Positions 1-10,293 of a DNA stretch of 64,000 nucleotides are shown here, one piece after another. The translations under genes were made by a program, and so were the position numbers. The first letter of the stretch is position 1; each line of letters starts with the position of its first letter. Source of the DNA: an uncultured Gemmiger sp. (GTDB lineage Bacteria; Bacillota; Clostridia; Oscillospirales; Ruminococcaceae); contig CALXHQ010000001.1 of the NCBI GenBank assembly GCA_944388145.1, positions 62,001 to 126,000 of the forward strand, written 5' to 3'. The notes below the pieces were generated by a model that was given only the letters and a program-made list of their open reading frames with translations, was not told the origin of the DNA and did not search any database.

Positions 1-44
1 GCCTGCCCTGGGTGGTGGATGAGCATCCCGCCACCGTCGAGTGA
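1..44 (+). CDS. 3' end of upstream gene, probably carboxynorspermidine synthase (partial)
   Basis: The third frame is open from the window edge and ends at TGA 42-44, encoding only LPWVVDEHPATVE. The stop overlaps the GTG start of nspC by four bases (GTGA), so the two genes are translationally coupled. In spermidine pathways that use aspartate semialdehyde, the gene before nspC normally encodes the Lys1-like carboxy(nor)spermidine dehydrogenase. That identity comes from context only, because 13 residues cannot identify a family. Confidence 0.45.
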   Translation, partial: LPWVVDEHPATVE

Positions 45-1186
45 GCCCCGTGGCGACCTGCCGCGCAGAAGATCTGCGCACCCCGGTTTATCTGGTGGAC
101 GAAGCCGCGCTGACCCGCAACCTGGAGATCCTGCGCGGGGTCGAGGAGCGGACCGGCTGCCACATTCTGCTGGCGCAAAAAGCATTCTCGATGTATAAGG
201 TCTACCCGCTGGTGGCCAAGTACCTGTCCGGCGCCACCGCCAGCGGCCTGTACGAGGCCCGGCTGGCTCACGAGGAACTGGGCAAGGAAAACCACGTCTT
301 CTGCCCCGCCTACACCGACGAGGAAATGGCGGAGCTGTGCAAAATCTGCGACCATATCAGCTTCAACTCTCTGCGCCAGCTGGAGCATCACCGGCCGGTG
401 TGGCAGGCCGCGGGGGTCGGCGTGGGGCTGCGGGTCAACCCGGAGCACTCCACCCAGGAGGGCCACGCCATCTATGACCCCTGCGCGCCGGGGTCCCGCC
501 TGGGCATCCTGCGGTCCGTGCTGGGCGATGCTTTGCCTGAGGGCGTGGAGGGCCTGCACTTTCACACCCTGTGCGAGCAGGACGCCGCCCCGCTGGTGGA
601 AACCTTCGCCGCCTTTGAGGAAAAATTCGGTTCCCTGCTGAAGGGACTGAAATGGCTGAACCTGGGCGGTGGGCACCACATCACCCGCCCCGGCTATGAC
701 ATTGCGGCGCTGGAAAAGCTGATTTTGTACATCCGGGACAAATATGGCGTGGAGGTGTATCTGGAGCCGGGCGAGGCCATCGCGCTGAATGCCGGCACGC
801 TGATCACCACCGTGCTGGACGTGGTGGAAAACACCATGCCCATCCTGATTTTGGACGCCTCCGCCGCCTGCCACATGCCGGATGTGCTGGAGATGCCCTA
901 CCGCCCGCCGCTGTTCGGCGCGGGCGAGCCGGGCGAGAAGGCCGTCACCTGCCGGCTGGGCGCCCGCACCTGCCTGGCTGGGGACGTGATCGGCGATTAC
1001 AGCTTTGACGCGATGCCTAAGATCGGCGACCGGCTGGTATTTGGCGATATGGCCATCTACTCGATGGTGAAAAACAATACCTTCAACGGGATGCCGCTGC
1101 CGGACATTGCCCTGCAGCACACCGATGGCAGCTGCGAGGTGGTGCGCCGGTTCGGTTACGAAGATTTCAAAGGGAGGCTTTCCTGA
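41..1186 (+). CDS. nspC: Carboxynorspermidine/carboxyspermidine decarboxylase
   Basis: This PLP enzyme removes CO2 from carboxyspermidine or carboxynorspermidine, the last step of the aspartate-semialdehyde route to spermidine. The 381-residue protein has the fold-III alanine-racemase-like barrel. The probable Schiff-base lysine is K47 in ILLAQKAFSMY. HFHTLCEQ, LNLGGGHH and the EPGEA motif form the PLP phosphate site, and the C-terminal half has the second-subunit cysteine region around CLAGDVIGDY. The length is typical of the family. The start is GTG at 41, overlapping the previous stop by four bases; a second GTG lies at 50. Its TGA shares one base with the aguA ATG (TGATG), so nspC and aguA are coupled. 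The neighbours aguA and aguB make the putrescine that feeds this pathway. Confidence 0.93.
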   Translation: MSPVATCRAEDLRTPVYLVDEAALTRNLEILRGVEERTGCHILLAQKAFSMYKVYPLVAKYLSGATASGLYEARLAHEELGKENHVFCPAYTDEEMAELCKICDHISFNSLRQLEHHRPVWQAAGVGVGLRVNPEHSTQEGHAIYDPCAPGSRLGILRSVLGDALPEGVEGLHFHTLCEQDAAPLVETFAAFEEKFGSLLKGLKWLNLGGGHHITRPGYDIAALEKLILYIRDKYGVEVYLEPGEAIALNAGTLITTVLDVVENTMPILILDASAACHMPDVLEMPYRPPLFGAGEPGEKAVTCRLGARTCLAGDVIGDYSFDAMPKIGDRLVFGDMAIYSMVKNNTFNGMPLPDIALQHTDGSCEVVRRFGYEDFKGRLS

Positions 1187-2295
1187 TGGTGCTGCTCTCT
1201 ACCCTGCCTGCGGCGGACGGCTTTGCCATGCCCGCCGAGTTTGCCCCCCACAAAGCCACCGTGCTGATCTGGCCGGTGCGCCCCGGAAGCTGGGGACGGG
1301 ACCCCTCCGCCGCGCAGAGGGCGTTCCTCGATGTGATCCGGGAGATCGCAAACGGCGAGGATGTCTACCTGCTGGCCGGCGCCGCGGATCTTGCCGCCGC
1401 GAAGGCCGCTGCGGCAGGCATCCCCCGCGTGACGGTGTTCGAGATTGAGAGCGACGACGCCTGGGCGCGGGATGTCGGCCCCACCTTTGTGACCAACGGT
1501 AAAATCCTGCGGGGCATCAGCTGGAAATTCAACGCCTGGGGCGGCGAGGTGGACGGCCTGTATGCCCAATGGGACAAAGACGATGCCGTGGCCGCCGCGC
1601 TGTGCGACCGGCTGGGCGTAGACTGTTACGATGCAGGGGACTTTGTGCTGGAGGGCGGGTCCATCCACACCGATGGCGAGGGCACCCTGCTGACCACCGA
1701 AGCCTGCCTGCTGAGCGCCGGGCGAAACCCCGGTATGACCCGGGAGCAGATTGCGCAGAAGCTGGCCGGCTATCTGGGCATTCGCAAGGTGCTGTGGCTG
1801 CCGCGTGGCATCTACCAGGACGAGACCAACGAGCACGTGGATAATGTCTGCGCCTTTACCGCACCCGGCGAGGTGGTGCTGGCCTGGACGGATGATCAAA
1901 ACGACCCGCAGTATACGCTGTCCAAAGCCTGCCTTGACTATCTGGAGAGCGTTACGGATGCGGCAGGCCGCAGGCTGAAGGTGCGGCTGCTGCCCATCCC
2001 CGACCATCCCATCTGCTGCACCGCGGCTGACTGCGCCGCCTACGACTTTGCCCCCGGCGAGGATATGCGGGAGCCGGGCGACCGCCTGGCCGGCAGCTAC
2101 GCGAACTTTTATATCGCCAACAGCGCGGTGCTGGTGCCACAGTTTGGCGGCGAGAATGCCGCGAGCGACGCCCGTGCGCTGGACATCCTGCGGGAAGCCT
2201 TCCCCGGCAGGCGGGTGGTGGGCATTGATGCCCGCACCATCCTGCTGGGCGGCGGCAACATCCATTGTATCACCCAGCAGGTGCCGCTGGTATGA
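1186..2295 (+). CDS. aguA: Agmatine deiminase
   Basis: It hydrolyses agmatine to N-carbamoylputrescine and ammonia in the cytoplasm. The 369-residue protein belongs to the peptidyl-arginine-deiminase fold family. Visible signatures are ARDVGPTF, WKFNAWGG, FVLEGGSIHTDGEG, LPRGIYQDETNEHVDN and the C-terminal GGGNIHCITQQ with nucleophile C361. The start ATG overlaps the nspC stop by one base. The 73-base gap to aguB contains a small hairpin (GCTGA 2318-2322 with TCAGC 2336-2340) and then a strong ribosome binding site. With aguB it forms the arginine-agmatine-putrescine branch; an arginine decarboxylase gene is not in the window and is probably upstream. Confidence 0.96.
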   Translation: MVLLSTLPAADGFAMPAEFAPHKATVLIWPVRPGSWGRDPSAAQRAFLDVIREIANGEDVYLLAGAADLAAAKAAAAGIPRVTVFEIESDDAWARDVGPTFVTNGKILRGISWKFNAWGGEVDGLYAQWDKDDAVAAALCDRLGVDCYDAGDFVLEGGSIHTDGEGTLLTTEACLLSAGRNPGMTREQIAQKLAGYLGIRKVLWLPRGIYQDETNEHVDNVCAFTAPGEVVLAWTDDQNDPQYTLSKACLDYLESVTDAAGRRLKVRLLPIPDHPICCTAADCAAYDFAPGEDMREPGDRLAGSYANFYIANSAVLVPQFGGENAASDARALDILREAFPGRRVVGIDARTILLGGGNIHCITQQVPLV

Positions 2296-2368
2296 GTAAA
2301 TAGGGATCATTGATCACGCTGAAAGGGCCTGCCCCTCAGCGGAACGGATTCACCAGGAGGTTTTTTCC

Positions 2369-3244
<876 letters not shown>

Positions 3245-3284
3245 GCTGGCGAGGCGTTCATCCCGAGATAACCGCATAACAATG

Positions 3285-3339
3285 GCCCAGCCCTGAAAGG
3301 AATCACAAATGCGTTCCTTTCAGGGCTGGGCTGTTTTTT
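3285..3339. terminator. Bidirectional terminator between aguB and addA
   Basis: A perfect 17-bp stem pairs 3285-3301 with 3315-3331, with a 13-base loop, and is followed on the plus strand by a T-run (3332-3339). It lies between the convergent genes aguB and addA and can stop transcription from the plus side. The minus side has few Ts but the same stem. Confidence 0.9.
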
Positions 3340-3384
3340 GCGCTCATCAAAAATTAGCCGTGTGCCTGGCGGGCGGAATCTTTC

Positions 3385-6300
3385 TCAGGCAAGCGGCACA
3401 TCAATCTCATCCGCCAATGTGAAGCTGTATATGGTCAATTTGGTCACCGGAACTTTCAGGCGCAGCGCAAAGGCGCGGCGGTAGAGCCGCAGCTGGGCGG
3501 CATAGGCGTCCACATAATACTGCGGTTCGGTCTGGCGGTCGGTTTTATAGTCGAGAATCTCGGCATGGTCGTCGAACACCAGCACCAGATCGGCAATGCC
3601 CTGCACCAGCACCTCGGCGCCGGCGGGGGCGCCGGGCCGGATGTCGGCGGCAGGCAGCGCAGTGATGAAGGGTTCCTCCCGCAGGACCCGCCGGGCATGA
3701 CGGATACGCCGGTAAGCGGCGCTGGCAAAAAACGGCCGCACCACATCCAGGTCCAGCGCATCGGCCAGTGCCGGGTCCAGCAGGCGCAGTGCCTGCTGGC
3801 GCTCAACCTCGGCTGCCAGGTCGGGGGTATCCTGTTCAAAGGGCACGCTTTGCAGGAAGGCATGGATGGCGGTGCCGCGCTCGGCGCCGGTCATGCCGGA
3901 CTTTTGCAAAAAAGCGGGGCGCTGCAGGGCTGTCTGCCGGGCAGCGTGGGTTACATCGCTGACACTGACCTTGACCGGGATTTCCTGAAGTGCCTCGTCG
4001 GGGCTGCGCCAGGCAAAGTTTTGCAGCAGCGCAGCCTCCAGCGACGGGTCGGGGCAGGGTGCCGCGGCAGCCGGAGTGTTCTGCAGCCGGTCCGGGGGCG
4101 TGAGCAGACGGATGACCAGCGGTGCCGTGCTGGTGCCCTGACGGGGCAGGAAGTCCGTTCTGGCCCACAGCACATCGCTGCCCGGATGGCGCAGTGCCGC
4201 GATCAACAGCCAGGCAGCCCAGCTCTGGCAGTCCTGCAGAGCCTCGGGACCGGTCATCTCGGCGTTGGCAAACAGCGCCGGTGTTTTCAGGGCGCTGTCG
4301 GTATCCTTCAAGGGCACGGTGATGAACAGTGCGTCCTGAGCACGGGTAAGCGCCACGTAGAGAATGCGCATCTCCTCGCTGAGGGTCTCGGCGCGGATGG
4401 TCTGGGAGAGCGCCGCATAGGGCAGGGTTTTGTACCGGCTGGCGCCACTGGGGCTGCGCAGTGTCAGGCCGATGCCCAGCTCACGATGGAGCAGCACCGC
4501 TTTGCGAATGTCCGAAGTGTTGAACTGGTGGGAGGTCCCCGCCACAAACACCACCGGAAATTCCAATCCTTTGGAGCGATGCACCGTCATGATGGTAACG
4601 CAGCCCGGCCGGGACTGGCTGGCGGAACTTTGGGTCAGCCCGCCGCTGTCCCGCGCGGCACGCATGGCACGCACCAGGGCAGGCAGCCCCGCGCGGCCCG
4701 CGCCGGAAGCCCAGGCAGCGAACGCCCGCAGGTCCTCCCGGCAGCGGGCCCCCTCCGGCATAGCGCCCACTGCGGCAAGATAGCCGGTATGGGCGAACAG
4801 CTCCTCGATCAGGGCGTCCACCGGCAGCGTGCGGGCCAGGCGGCGATACTCGGCCAGCTGGCGGACAAAGTTTCGGAATTCAGGGGTGCTGTCGGAGAGT
4901 ACCGCGCCGTACAGGCTGCCGCCCCGCGCCCGCTGGCGCAGGTGTACCAGGTCATCCGGCGTGAAAGGGAACATGGGGCTGAGCAGCACCGCAGCCAGCG
5001 CCACATCCTGCGCCGGGTTATCAATGACCTCCAGCAGTGCAGCAAACGGACGTACGTGCGGGGCGTCCAGCAGGTCGGCGGCGGTGTCGGCATAGACAGG
5101 GATGCCGGCTGCCTGAAGCGCAGCCTCATAGACGGCAAAGTCCACCCGGCTGCGCAGCAGAATGCAGCAATCGCCGGGGGTGCAGGGGCGGGTGGTCTCC
5201 CCCTGCCGGACAGCAAACTGCTGTTGGCAAAGTGCCCGGATGCGGTCGGCAATGGTGCGGGCCTCAGCGGCGGTATCGGCATTGTCGACCACGTCCAGTT
5301 CGCAGCGGCCGGGGTAGTCCCCTGCCCTGCCAACCACCAGGCGCTGCCCGGGGCCATAGCAGACGCCGCCCAGCTGCTCGGAAAAAATTGTCTCAAAAAT
5401 GTAATTGACGCCGGCAATGACGTTGGGGGCGCTGCGGAAGTTGGCGTCCAGCGCGATGGTGGCGGGGCCCTCCTGCACCGGCCAGGCTGGCCAGGCCTTC
5501 TGCTTTTCGATAAAAACCGAAGGCTCGGCCTGGCGGAAGCGGTAGATGCTCTGTTTGATGTCGCCCACAAAGAACAGGTTGGAGGCATCCGGCCGGGCCA
5601 GGGCGTAGTAGATGGCGTCCTGCAGGGCGTTGGTGTCCTGGTACTCATCCACCAGAACCGCCGAATATTGGGCCGAGACGGTGGCGCACAGCGGGGTACG
5701 GCGGCCGTCGGCATCCTGCAGCAGTTCCAGGGTCAGGTGCTCATAGTCCGCATAATCCAGCAGCTTCTCGGCGACTTTGGCCTCGAAGTATCGGCGGGAA
5801 AACTCGGTAACAGTGCGCGCCAGCGCCGCCACCAGCGGAGCTGCCTCGACCCGGTCGGCGGCAAACTCCGCGCCGGTGCAGAGCAGGAAATCCGTCTTGA
5901 GCTGATCCACCTGCTTTTTGGCCCGGGTGCGCAGTTCACTGGCGGCAAAGGCGGCGGGGTTGCCATTTTTGCCGCCCTTGATCCTGCCCAGCTTGCCCCA
6001 GCCAAAGTCCTGCACCGCAGCCACGGCGGTGTCCCAGTCGCCGGCAGTCAAACAGCGTTCCAACTGGGCCAGGTTGGCATCGTCCTCCGCCAGGGCAGCC
6101 GCATAGGCGGCGCTGGCAACTTCGTCCCGGGCGGCGCGCTCCTGTGCGGCGCCAAGCAGCCGGCGGGCATTTTGCACCCGGGACAGCGCGCCGTGCAGCA
6201 GCGTTTTACCCCATAGGGTATCCTGGGGGCGTTCATCGCACTGCCACATGGCCACAAAATTGTCCAGCGCCTTTTGCGGGTAGGGCAGGGTTCGGACAAA

Positions 6301-6843
6301 GTCATGCAGGGCCAGAACCGTCTGGCCGGTGGTGTCATCAGTGCGGCCCCGGTCAAACAGATCGGCAAAGGCGCGGAAGTCCGGGTCCTGATAGGCGGTT
6401 TCCAGCGTATCGGACAACACCTGCTGCCGGATGCGGAAGAGATCGGCATCCTCGGCGGTGGTGAAGTCCGGCGGGATGTCCAGCGAGGCGAAATGCTGCT
6501 GTACAAACCGAAGGCAGAAGGCGTCCACCGTTCCGATGGATGCCCGCTGCAGCCGCATCTGCTGGCGGCGCAGGCGCAGATCACCGGGATGGGTGCGGAC
6601 CTCTTTGCCCAGGCGCTCGGTGATGTCGGCACGGAGCTTGGCAGCCGCGGCGTTGGTAAAGGTCATAATCAGCAGGCTGTCCGCCTCCACCGGGTGATCC
6701 GGGTCGGTAATCAGGCCGACGACGCGCTCCACCAAAACGCGGGTCTTGCCGGAACCGGCGGCCGCGCTGACCAGCAGGCTGCCGCCACGGGCGGAGATGG
6801 CCGCGGACTGGGCGGGCGTAAACCGGATGTTGCCATCAGCCAT
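3385..6843 (-). CDS. addA: ATP-dependent helicase/nuclease subunit A
   Basis: AddA is the 3'-5' helicase and nuclease subunit of AddAB, which resects double-strand breaks for RecA. The chosen start gives 1152 residues, normal for AddA. The N-terminus shows RFTPAQSAAI and the Walker A AAAGSGKTRVLVERV. DEYQDT (motif II), GDIKQSIYRFRQAEP (motif III), TVHRSKGLEFPVVFV (motif V) and RILYVALTRAQDALF (motif VI) follow. The C-terminal RecB-type nuclease domain has EILDYKTDR and YAAQLRLYRRA. The start is ATG 6843: it lies behind AAAGGAGGT (6851-6859), begins MADGNIRFTPAQ, and overlaps the addB stop by eight bases. A longer reading to 7062 would run deep into addB and has no homology-like sequence. It is translationally coupled to addB. 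Confidence 0.96.
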   Translation of the reverse strand: MADGNIRFTPAQSAAISARGGSLLVSAAAGSGKTRVLVERVVGLITDPDHPVEADSLLIMTFTNAAAAKLRADITERLGKEVRTHPGDLRLRRQQMRLQRASIGTVDAFCLRFVQQHFASLDIPPDFTTAEDADLFRIRQQVLSDTLETAYQDPDFRAFADLFDRGRTDDTTGQTVLALHDFVRTLPYPQKALDNFVAMWQCDERPQDTLWGKTLLHGALSRVQNARRLLGAAQERAARDEVASAAYAAALAEDDANLAQLERCLTAGDWDTAVAAVQDFGWGKLGRIKGGKNGNPAAFAASELRTRAKKQVDQLKTDFLLCTGAEFAADRVEAAPLVAALARTVTEFSRRYFEAKVAEKLLDYADYEHLTLELLQDADGRRTPLCATVSAQYSAVLVDEYQDTNALQDAIYYALARPDASNLFFVGDIKQSIYRFRQAEPSVFIEKQKAWPAWPVQEGPATIALDANFRSAPNVIAGVNYIFETIFSEQLGGVCYGPGQRLVVGRAGDYPGRCELDVVDNADTAAEARTIADRIRALCQQQFAVRQGETTRPCTPGDCCILLRSRVDFAVYEAALQAAGIPVYADTAADLLDAPHVRPFAALLEVIDNPAQDVALAAVLLSPMFPFTPDDLVHLRQRARGGSLYGAVLSDSTPEFRNFVRQLAEYRRLARTLPVDALIEELFAHTGYLAAVGAMPEGARCREDLRAFAAWASGAGRAGLPALVRAMRAARDSGGLTQSSASQSRPGCVTIMTVHRSKGLEFPVVFVAGTSHQFNTSDIRKAVLLHRELGIGLTLRSPSGASRYKTLPYAALSQTIRAETLSEEMRILYVALTRAQDALFITVPLKDTDSALKTPALFANAEMTGPEALQDCQSWAAWLLIAALRHPGSDVLWARTDFLPRQGTSTAPLVIRLLTPPDRLQNTPAAAAPCPDPSLEAALLQNFAWRSPDEALQEIPVKVSVSDVTHAARQTALQRPAFLQKSGMTGAERGTAIHAFLQSVPFEQDTPDLAAEVERQQALRLLDPALADALDLDVVRPFFASAAYRRIRHARRVLREEPFITALPAADIRPGAPAGAEVLVQGIADLVLVFDDHAEILDYKTDRQTEPQYYVDAYAAQLRLYRRAFALRLKVPVTKLTIYSFTLADEIDVPLA

Positions 6844-9800
6844 GGCGGGTACCTCCTTTCCGGGTGGGATCGTCCTTGGGATTGGTGTGCTCAGGTGCCG
6901 GAGGTTCTTCCGGCGCGGGGGATGCGAAGGGGTCATCCGGCAGGGAAACGCTGCGCTCGGCCACACCGTCGGCATGGCGGCAGACCGCCCGGTAATTGCA
7001 CCAGACGCAGGGGGTACGGTTTGCATCAGGGCAGAGAGGTTCAGCGGCAATGCGGCCGGCATAGAGGTTCCCGGCCATGGTCAAAAGCAGTCCGTCCAGA
7101 TGGTCCCGGATACGGGCCAGTTTATCCGCATCGGCCAGGCTCTTTTTTGCCGAGGCCCAAAACACTTTGCCGTTTTTGTAGCGCAAGGGGGAGAAATCGC
7201 CGGTGCCCTTTGGGTCCATCGCGCGGTAGACACTCTCTTCATCCAGCAGCAGCCCCTCCAGCGGGTAGGCCGGCTGAGCAGAGTCCTCTGCTCCGGCGCG
7301 GGGCTCGGTGGCAGGGCTGGGGTCTGCCAGCAGGTACTCGACGCCGGCGGCGCGGATCTGTTCCCCAGCCTGGCCATTCAGCAGAGGGCGCAGGGCATCA
7401 CCGTTGCGTTCCAGTGTGAAAAGGTACATCAGCATCTGGCAGTCCAGGCCGTACCAGACTTCCCGCAGATCAAAGTGCTTGGTGCCGGTTTTGTAGTCCA
7501 CCACCCGCAGATAGGTGGTGCCGCCCAGCGTCAGGACATCCACCCGGTCCACCGCGCCCACGATACGCACCGAGTGCCCCTGCCCGTCGGTCAGCTCCAC
7601 CGGCGGGATGCGGGGAGCATCCGGTTTTTCCGGGTCCGGACGGTCGTCGATGCGAAGCTCAAAGGCGGCAGGGGTATAGCCCGACTGGCGCAGATCCTGC
7701 TGCAAAAAGGCAAGCAGTGATTTGAGGTTTGCGGCAATGCGGCCGATCAAATACTCCATCCGCACGCCGCTGCCGGGCAGGTTAGCATCCACGTACTCCT
7801 TGACCAGGCTGTCCACCAGGCGGGAGACGCCGGCTGCATCCAGCCCAAGAAAGCCCTCGCCGTCCCGGGAGATCGCCTGCTCCAGTACCCAGTGGGTCAG
7901 CGTGCCGCTGATGTTCGGGGCCAGCTCGGCCTTCTGGCGGGGCCTGGCGCGCAGCACATATTCCATGAAATAGCCAAACGGACAGACGATATATCGCTCA
8001 AACCGGGTGGGACTGACCCGCATATCGGTTCCAAGCAGCGACTCCAGCGCGGCAAGGTCGGTGACGGCGGCGGGTTCGCGGCGAGCTGCCCGCTGCACAG
8101 CGGCATAGCCGGGGGCTGCATTTGGGGTTTGTTCCACCGCTTCCAGCGCGGCCTGCACGGTGGCGCGCACAGGGGTATCCTGCTGCCACAGGCTACCCAG
8201 CAGGTCCAGCGCCGCGGCGGGGGTGCTGGCCAGTTTCTGCGGGGTTAAGACTGCTTTGGGCACCGTCAGCAGGTCCAGGACCGGTGCCAACGCGGCCGAC
8301 ACCGGCAGCCCTGCCGCACCGCCCGGCCAGGACAACCAGACAAAACTGCTGGCTGCGGTAAGAGCCTTGTAAAAGCAGACCTGTTCCCGAATGACACGAT
8401 TTTCAAAACAGTCGGGTAGCTCGGCGCCCTGGGCGATCATGGCGTCCCGGTCGGCATGGGTCAGCAGCCCGCTGTCGCCGGGCGTCTGGGGAAATTCTCC
8501 CTCCGCCAGGCCCAAAATAAAACAGGCATCGGTTTCGGGCAGGCGCATCCGGCCAGCAGTGGTAAAGATGACGCTGTCCATGCTTTGCGGGATATGCCCC
8601 AGGTCGCTGGTGCGCAGCAGCAGTGTGAACAGATCGCTGTACTCAGCAGCGGAAAGGACATTGTCCTCGCCCCCCACCAGGCGGACCATCTGATCCAGCA
8701 GGCCCATGACCGCGTTCCATTCCCGCAGGGCCTCATCGGCGGCAGGCAGCTCGCCCTGGTCCCGCAGCTGCTCCGCCAGGGCGCTCAGGGCGTTGGGGGC
8801 GCCCAGCGATTCAAGAAAGCCGTAGATACGCCGGGTCAGGGTGGTCACATCGGCACCTTTCGCCCCCTCCGTGAACCGGCGGATGCGGGGCATCAGAAAG
8901 GCGCGGGCCTGCTCGGCCAGTTTTAGTTCCTCGGCCTCCTGGGCATCGCCGCGGGCATTGTAGCCGCCGGCGCTGCGGGTAAACTCAGCGCGCCAGTCCG
9001 CCGCCGAGAGCGTCCAGGTATAGGCATAATTTTCCAGAGCGCACTGGGCATCGGCGGGAAGATCCACCAGTCCTGTCTTGAGCAGCCGCAGGATGGAAGC
9101 CGTGTTGGCCCCGCCCCGCAAAAGATCCAGCGCCGCCAGCACCGCATGGGCCGGGGCAGTATTTTCCGGGGTGGTGGGCTCATCGCAAAACAGCGGGATG
9201 CCCGCCAGGCGGAACTCGTACCGCAAAGCGGGCAGATAGGTGGCGGCGTCCCGGCAGATGACTGCCATGCGCCGGTAGGGTGTGCCGCCACGGGCGCAGG
9301 TGCGAACGGCGGCAGCCACCGCCTTGGCCTCCTCCTGGCGGCTGTCGGCGGCAAAGTATGTCACGGCGGGGTTTTGGGGGTCCACCGCACACTGAGGGGT
9401 GTAGGTTGGATCGGCCAGCAGCAGGGCCAGCTCTGCCAAAGCGGGGGCGTTCTTGTGGCGGAGGTCATCGGTCAGTATTTGTGTATGGCAAGGCACGCCG
9501 GCGCGCTCGGCCATCTGGCGCAGCTGCGCCGCCACCCGCTTGGCACCGGCAAACAGGCCCATGCCGCCGGTCTTGTCCTGAGGACCGTCGCAGCAGAGCG
9601 CCACCGTCATATCCGCCACCGGCAGCATCGCCGCCAGCATCGCCCGCTTGGAGGCATTAAAGGTATCAAACTCATCAATGTACACACCTCGGCCGGCGAA
9701 GAAAGAGGCATCCAGCTGGCGAGCCGCCAGTTCCACCCGGTCACCCGGGTCCATGCCGGTACCGGCCAGCAGCCCCTCGTAGGCAGCGTAAATCAGCGCC

Positions 9801-10258
9801 AGCTCAGACAGCTTGTCCCGGTCGGCGCCGGGGGCCGCGGCATAGGAGGCCAGAGCGTCCGGGGTGACGCCGGCACTTTTCAGTTCGTCGATGGTCTGCG
9901 CAGCTTTCTCACAGAAGGCGGCGCTCTGCCGTTGGCGGCTGTAATAGACGACCTTGTCCATCAGCGAATCCAGCGCACGGCGCACCAGCACGGTACGCCC
10001 AGCCTCGGTCAGGGTGGGTACCGCCGCGCCGCCGTACCGGCGCAGCAGCGTCTCAGCCAGCGAGGTGAAGGAGTAGCTTTCCACATAGCCGGACAGCGTG
10101 TCCCCCAAAAGGCGGTAGAGGGCGCCCTCGGTGGAGGAGGTGAACTGTTCCGGCACAATCAGGATACTGCGGCGGCCGGACTCGGCATTTCTTTTCAGCT
10201 GCCGGCGCAGCAGCGAGGACTTGCCGCTGCCGGAAGGGCCTAAAATCAGTGTGAGCAT
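6836..10258 (-). CDS. addB: ATP-dependent nuclease subunit B
   Basis: AddB is the partner of AddA; it supplies the second nuclease and the Chi-recognition scaffold. The 1140-residue protein begins MLTLILGPSGSGKSSLLRR (Walker A). Near the C-terminus it has VVDYKTGTKHF of the RecB nuclease fold. The four-cysteine iron-sulfur pattern is visible: one Cys in FERYIVCPFGYF and three in TPCVWCNYRAVC. The ATG at 10258 follows AAAGGAAG with correct spacing, and a longer open frame upstream is rejected. It lies 35 bases after spoIIR and overlaps addA, so the three are probably one transcript. Confidence 0.95.
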   Translation of the reverse strand: MLTLILGPSGSGKSSLLRRQLKRNAESGRRSILIVPEQFTSSTEGALYRLLGDTLSGYVESYSFTSLAETLLRRYGGAAVPTLTEAGRTVLVRRALDSLMDKVVYYSRQRQSAAFCEKAAQTIDELKSAGVTPDALASYAAAPGADRDKLSELALIYAAYEGLLAGTGMDPGDRVELAARQLDASFFAGRGVYIDEFDTFNASKRAMLAAMLPVADMTVALCCDGPQDKTGGMGLFAGAKRVAAQLRQMAERAGVPCHTQILTDDLRHKNAPALAELALLLADPTYTPQCAVDPQNPAVTYFAADSRQEEAKAVAAAVRTCARGGTPYRRMAVICRDAATYLPALRYEFRLAGIPLFCDEPTTPENTAPAHAVLAALDLLRGGANTASILRLLKTGLVDLPADAQCALENYAYTWTLSAADWRAEFTRSAGGYNARGDAQEAEELKLAEQARAFLMPRIRRFTEGAKGADVTTLTRRIYGFLESLGAPNALSALAEQLRDQGELPAADEALREWNAVMGLLDQMVRLVGGEDNVLSAAEYSDLFTLLLRTSDLGHIPQSMDSVIFTTAGRMRLPETDACFILGLAEGEFPQTPGDSGLLTHADRDAMIAQGAELPDCFENRVIREQVCFYKALTAASSFVWLSWPGGAAGLPVSAALAPVLDLLTVPKAVLTPQKLASTPAAALDLLGSLWQQDTPVRATVQAALEAVEQTPNAAPGYAAVQRAARREPAAVTDLAALESLLGTDMRVSPTRFERYIVCPFGYFMEYVLRARPRQKAELAPNISGTLTHWVLEQAISRDGEGFLGLDAAGVSRLVDSLVKEYVDANLPGSGVRMEYLIGRIAANLKSLLAFLQQDLRQSGYTPAAFELRIDDRPDPEKPDAPRIPPVELTDGQGHSVRIVGAVDRVDVLTLGGTTYLRVVDYKTGTKHFDLREVWYGLDCQMLMYLFTLERNGDALRPLLNGQAGEQIRAAGVEYLLADPSPATEPRAGAEDSAQPAYPLEGLLLDEESVYRAMDPKGTGDFSPLRYKNGKVFWASAKKSLADADKLARIRDHLDGLLLTMAGNLYAGRIAAEPLCPDANRTPCVWCNYRAVCRHADGVAERSVSLPDDPFASPAPEEPPAPEHTNPKDDPTRKGGTRHG

Positions 10259-10293
10259 GAGACTTCCTTTCCAGTTGCATTCCAAGAAGCAGG

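Noticed and set aside
3565-6216. An 883-codon plus-strand open frame opposite addA
   Set aside because: addA is certain from its helicase motifs; the antisense frame is His/Gly/Gln-rich shadow sequence without a ribosome binding site.
6844-7062. An N-terminal extension of addA inside addB
   Set aside because: No AddA homology before MADGNIRFTPAQ, and AAAGGAGGT directly precedes 6843.
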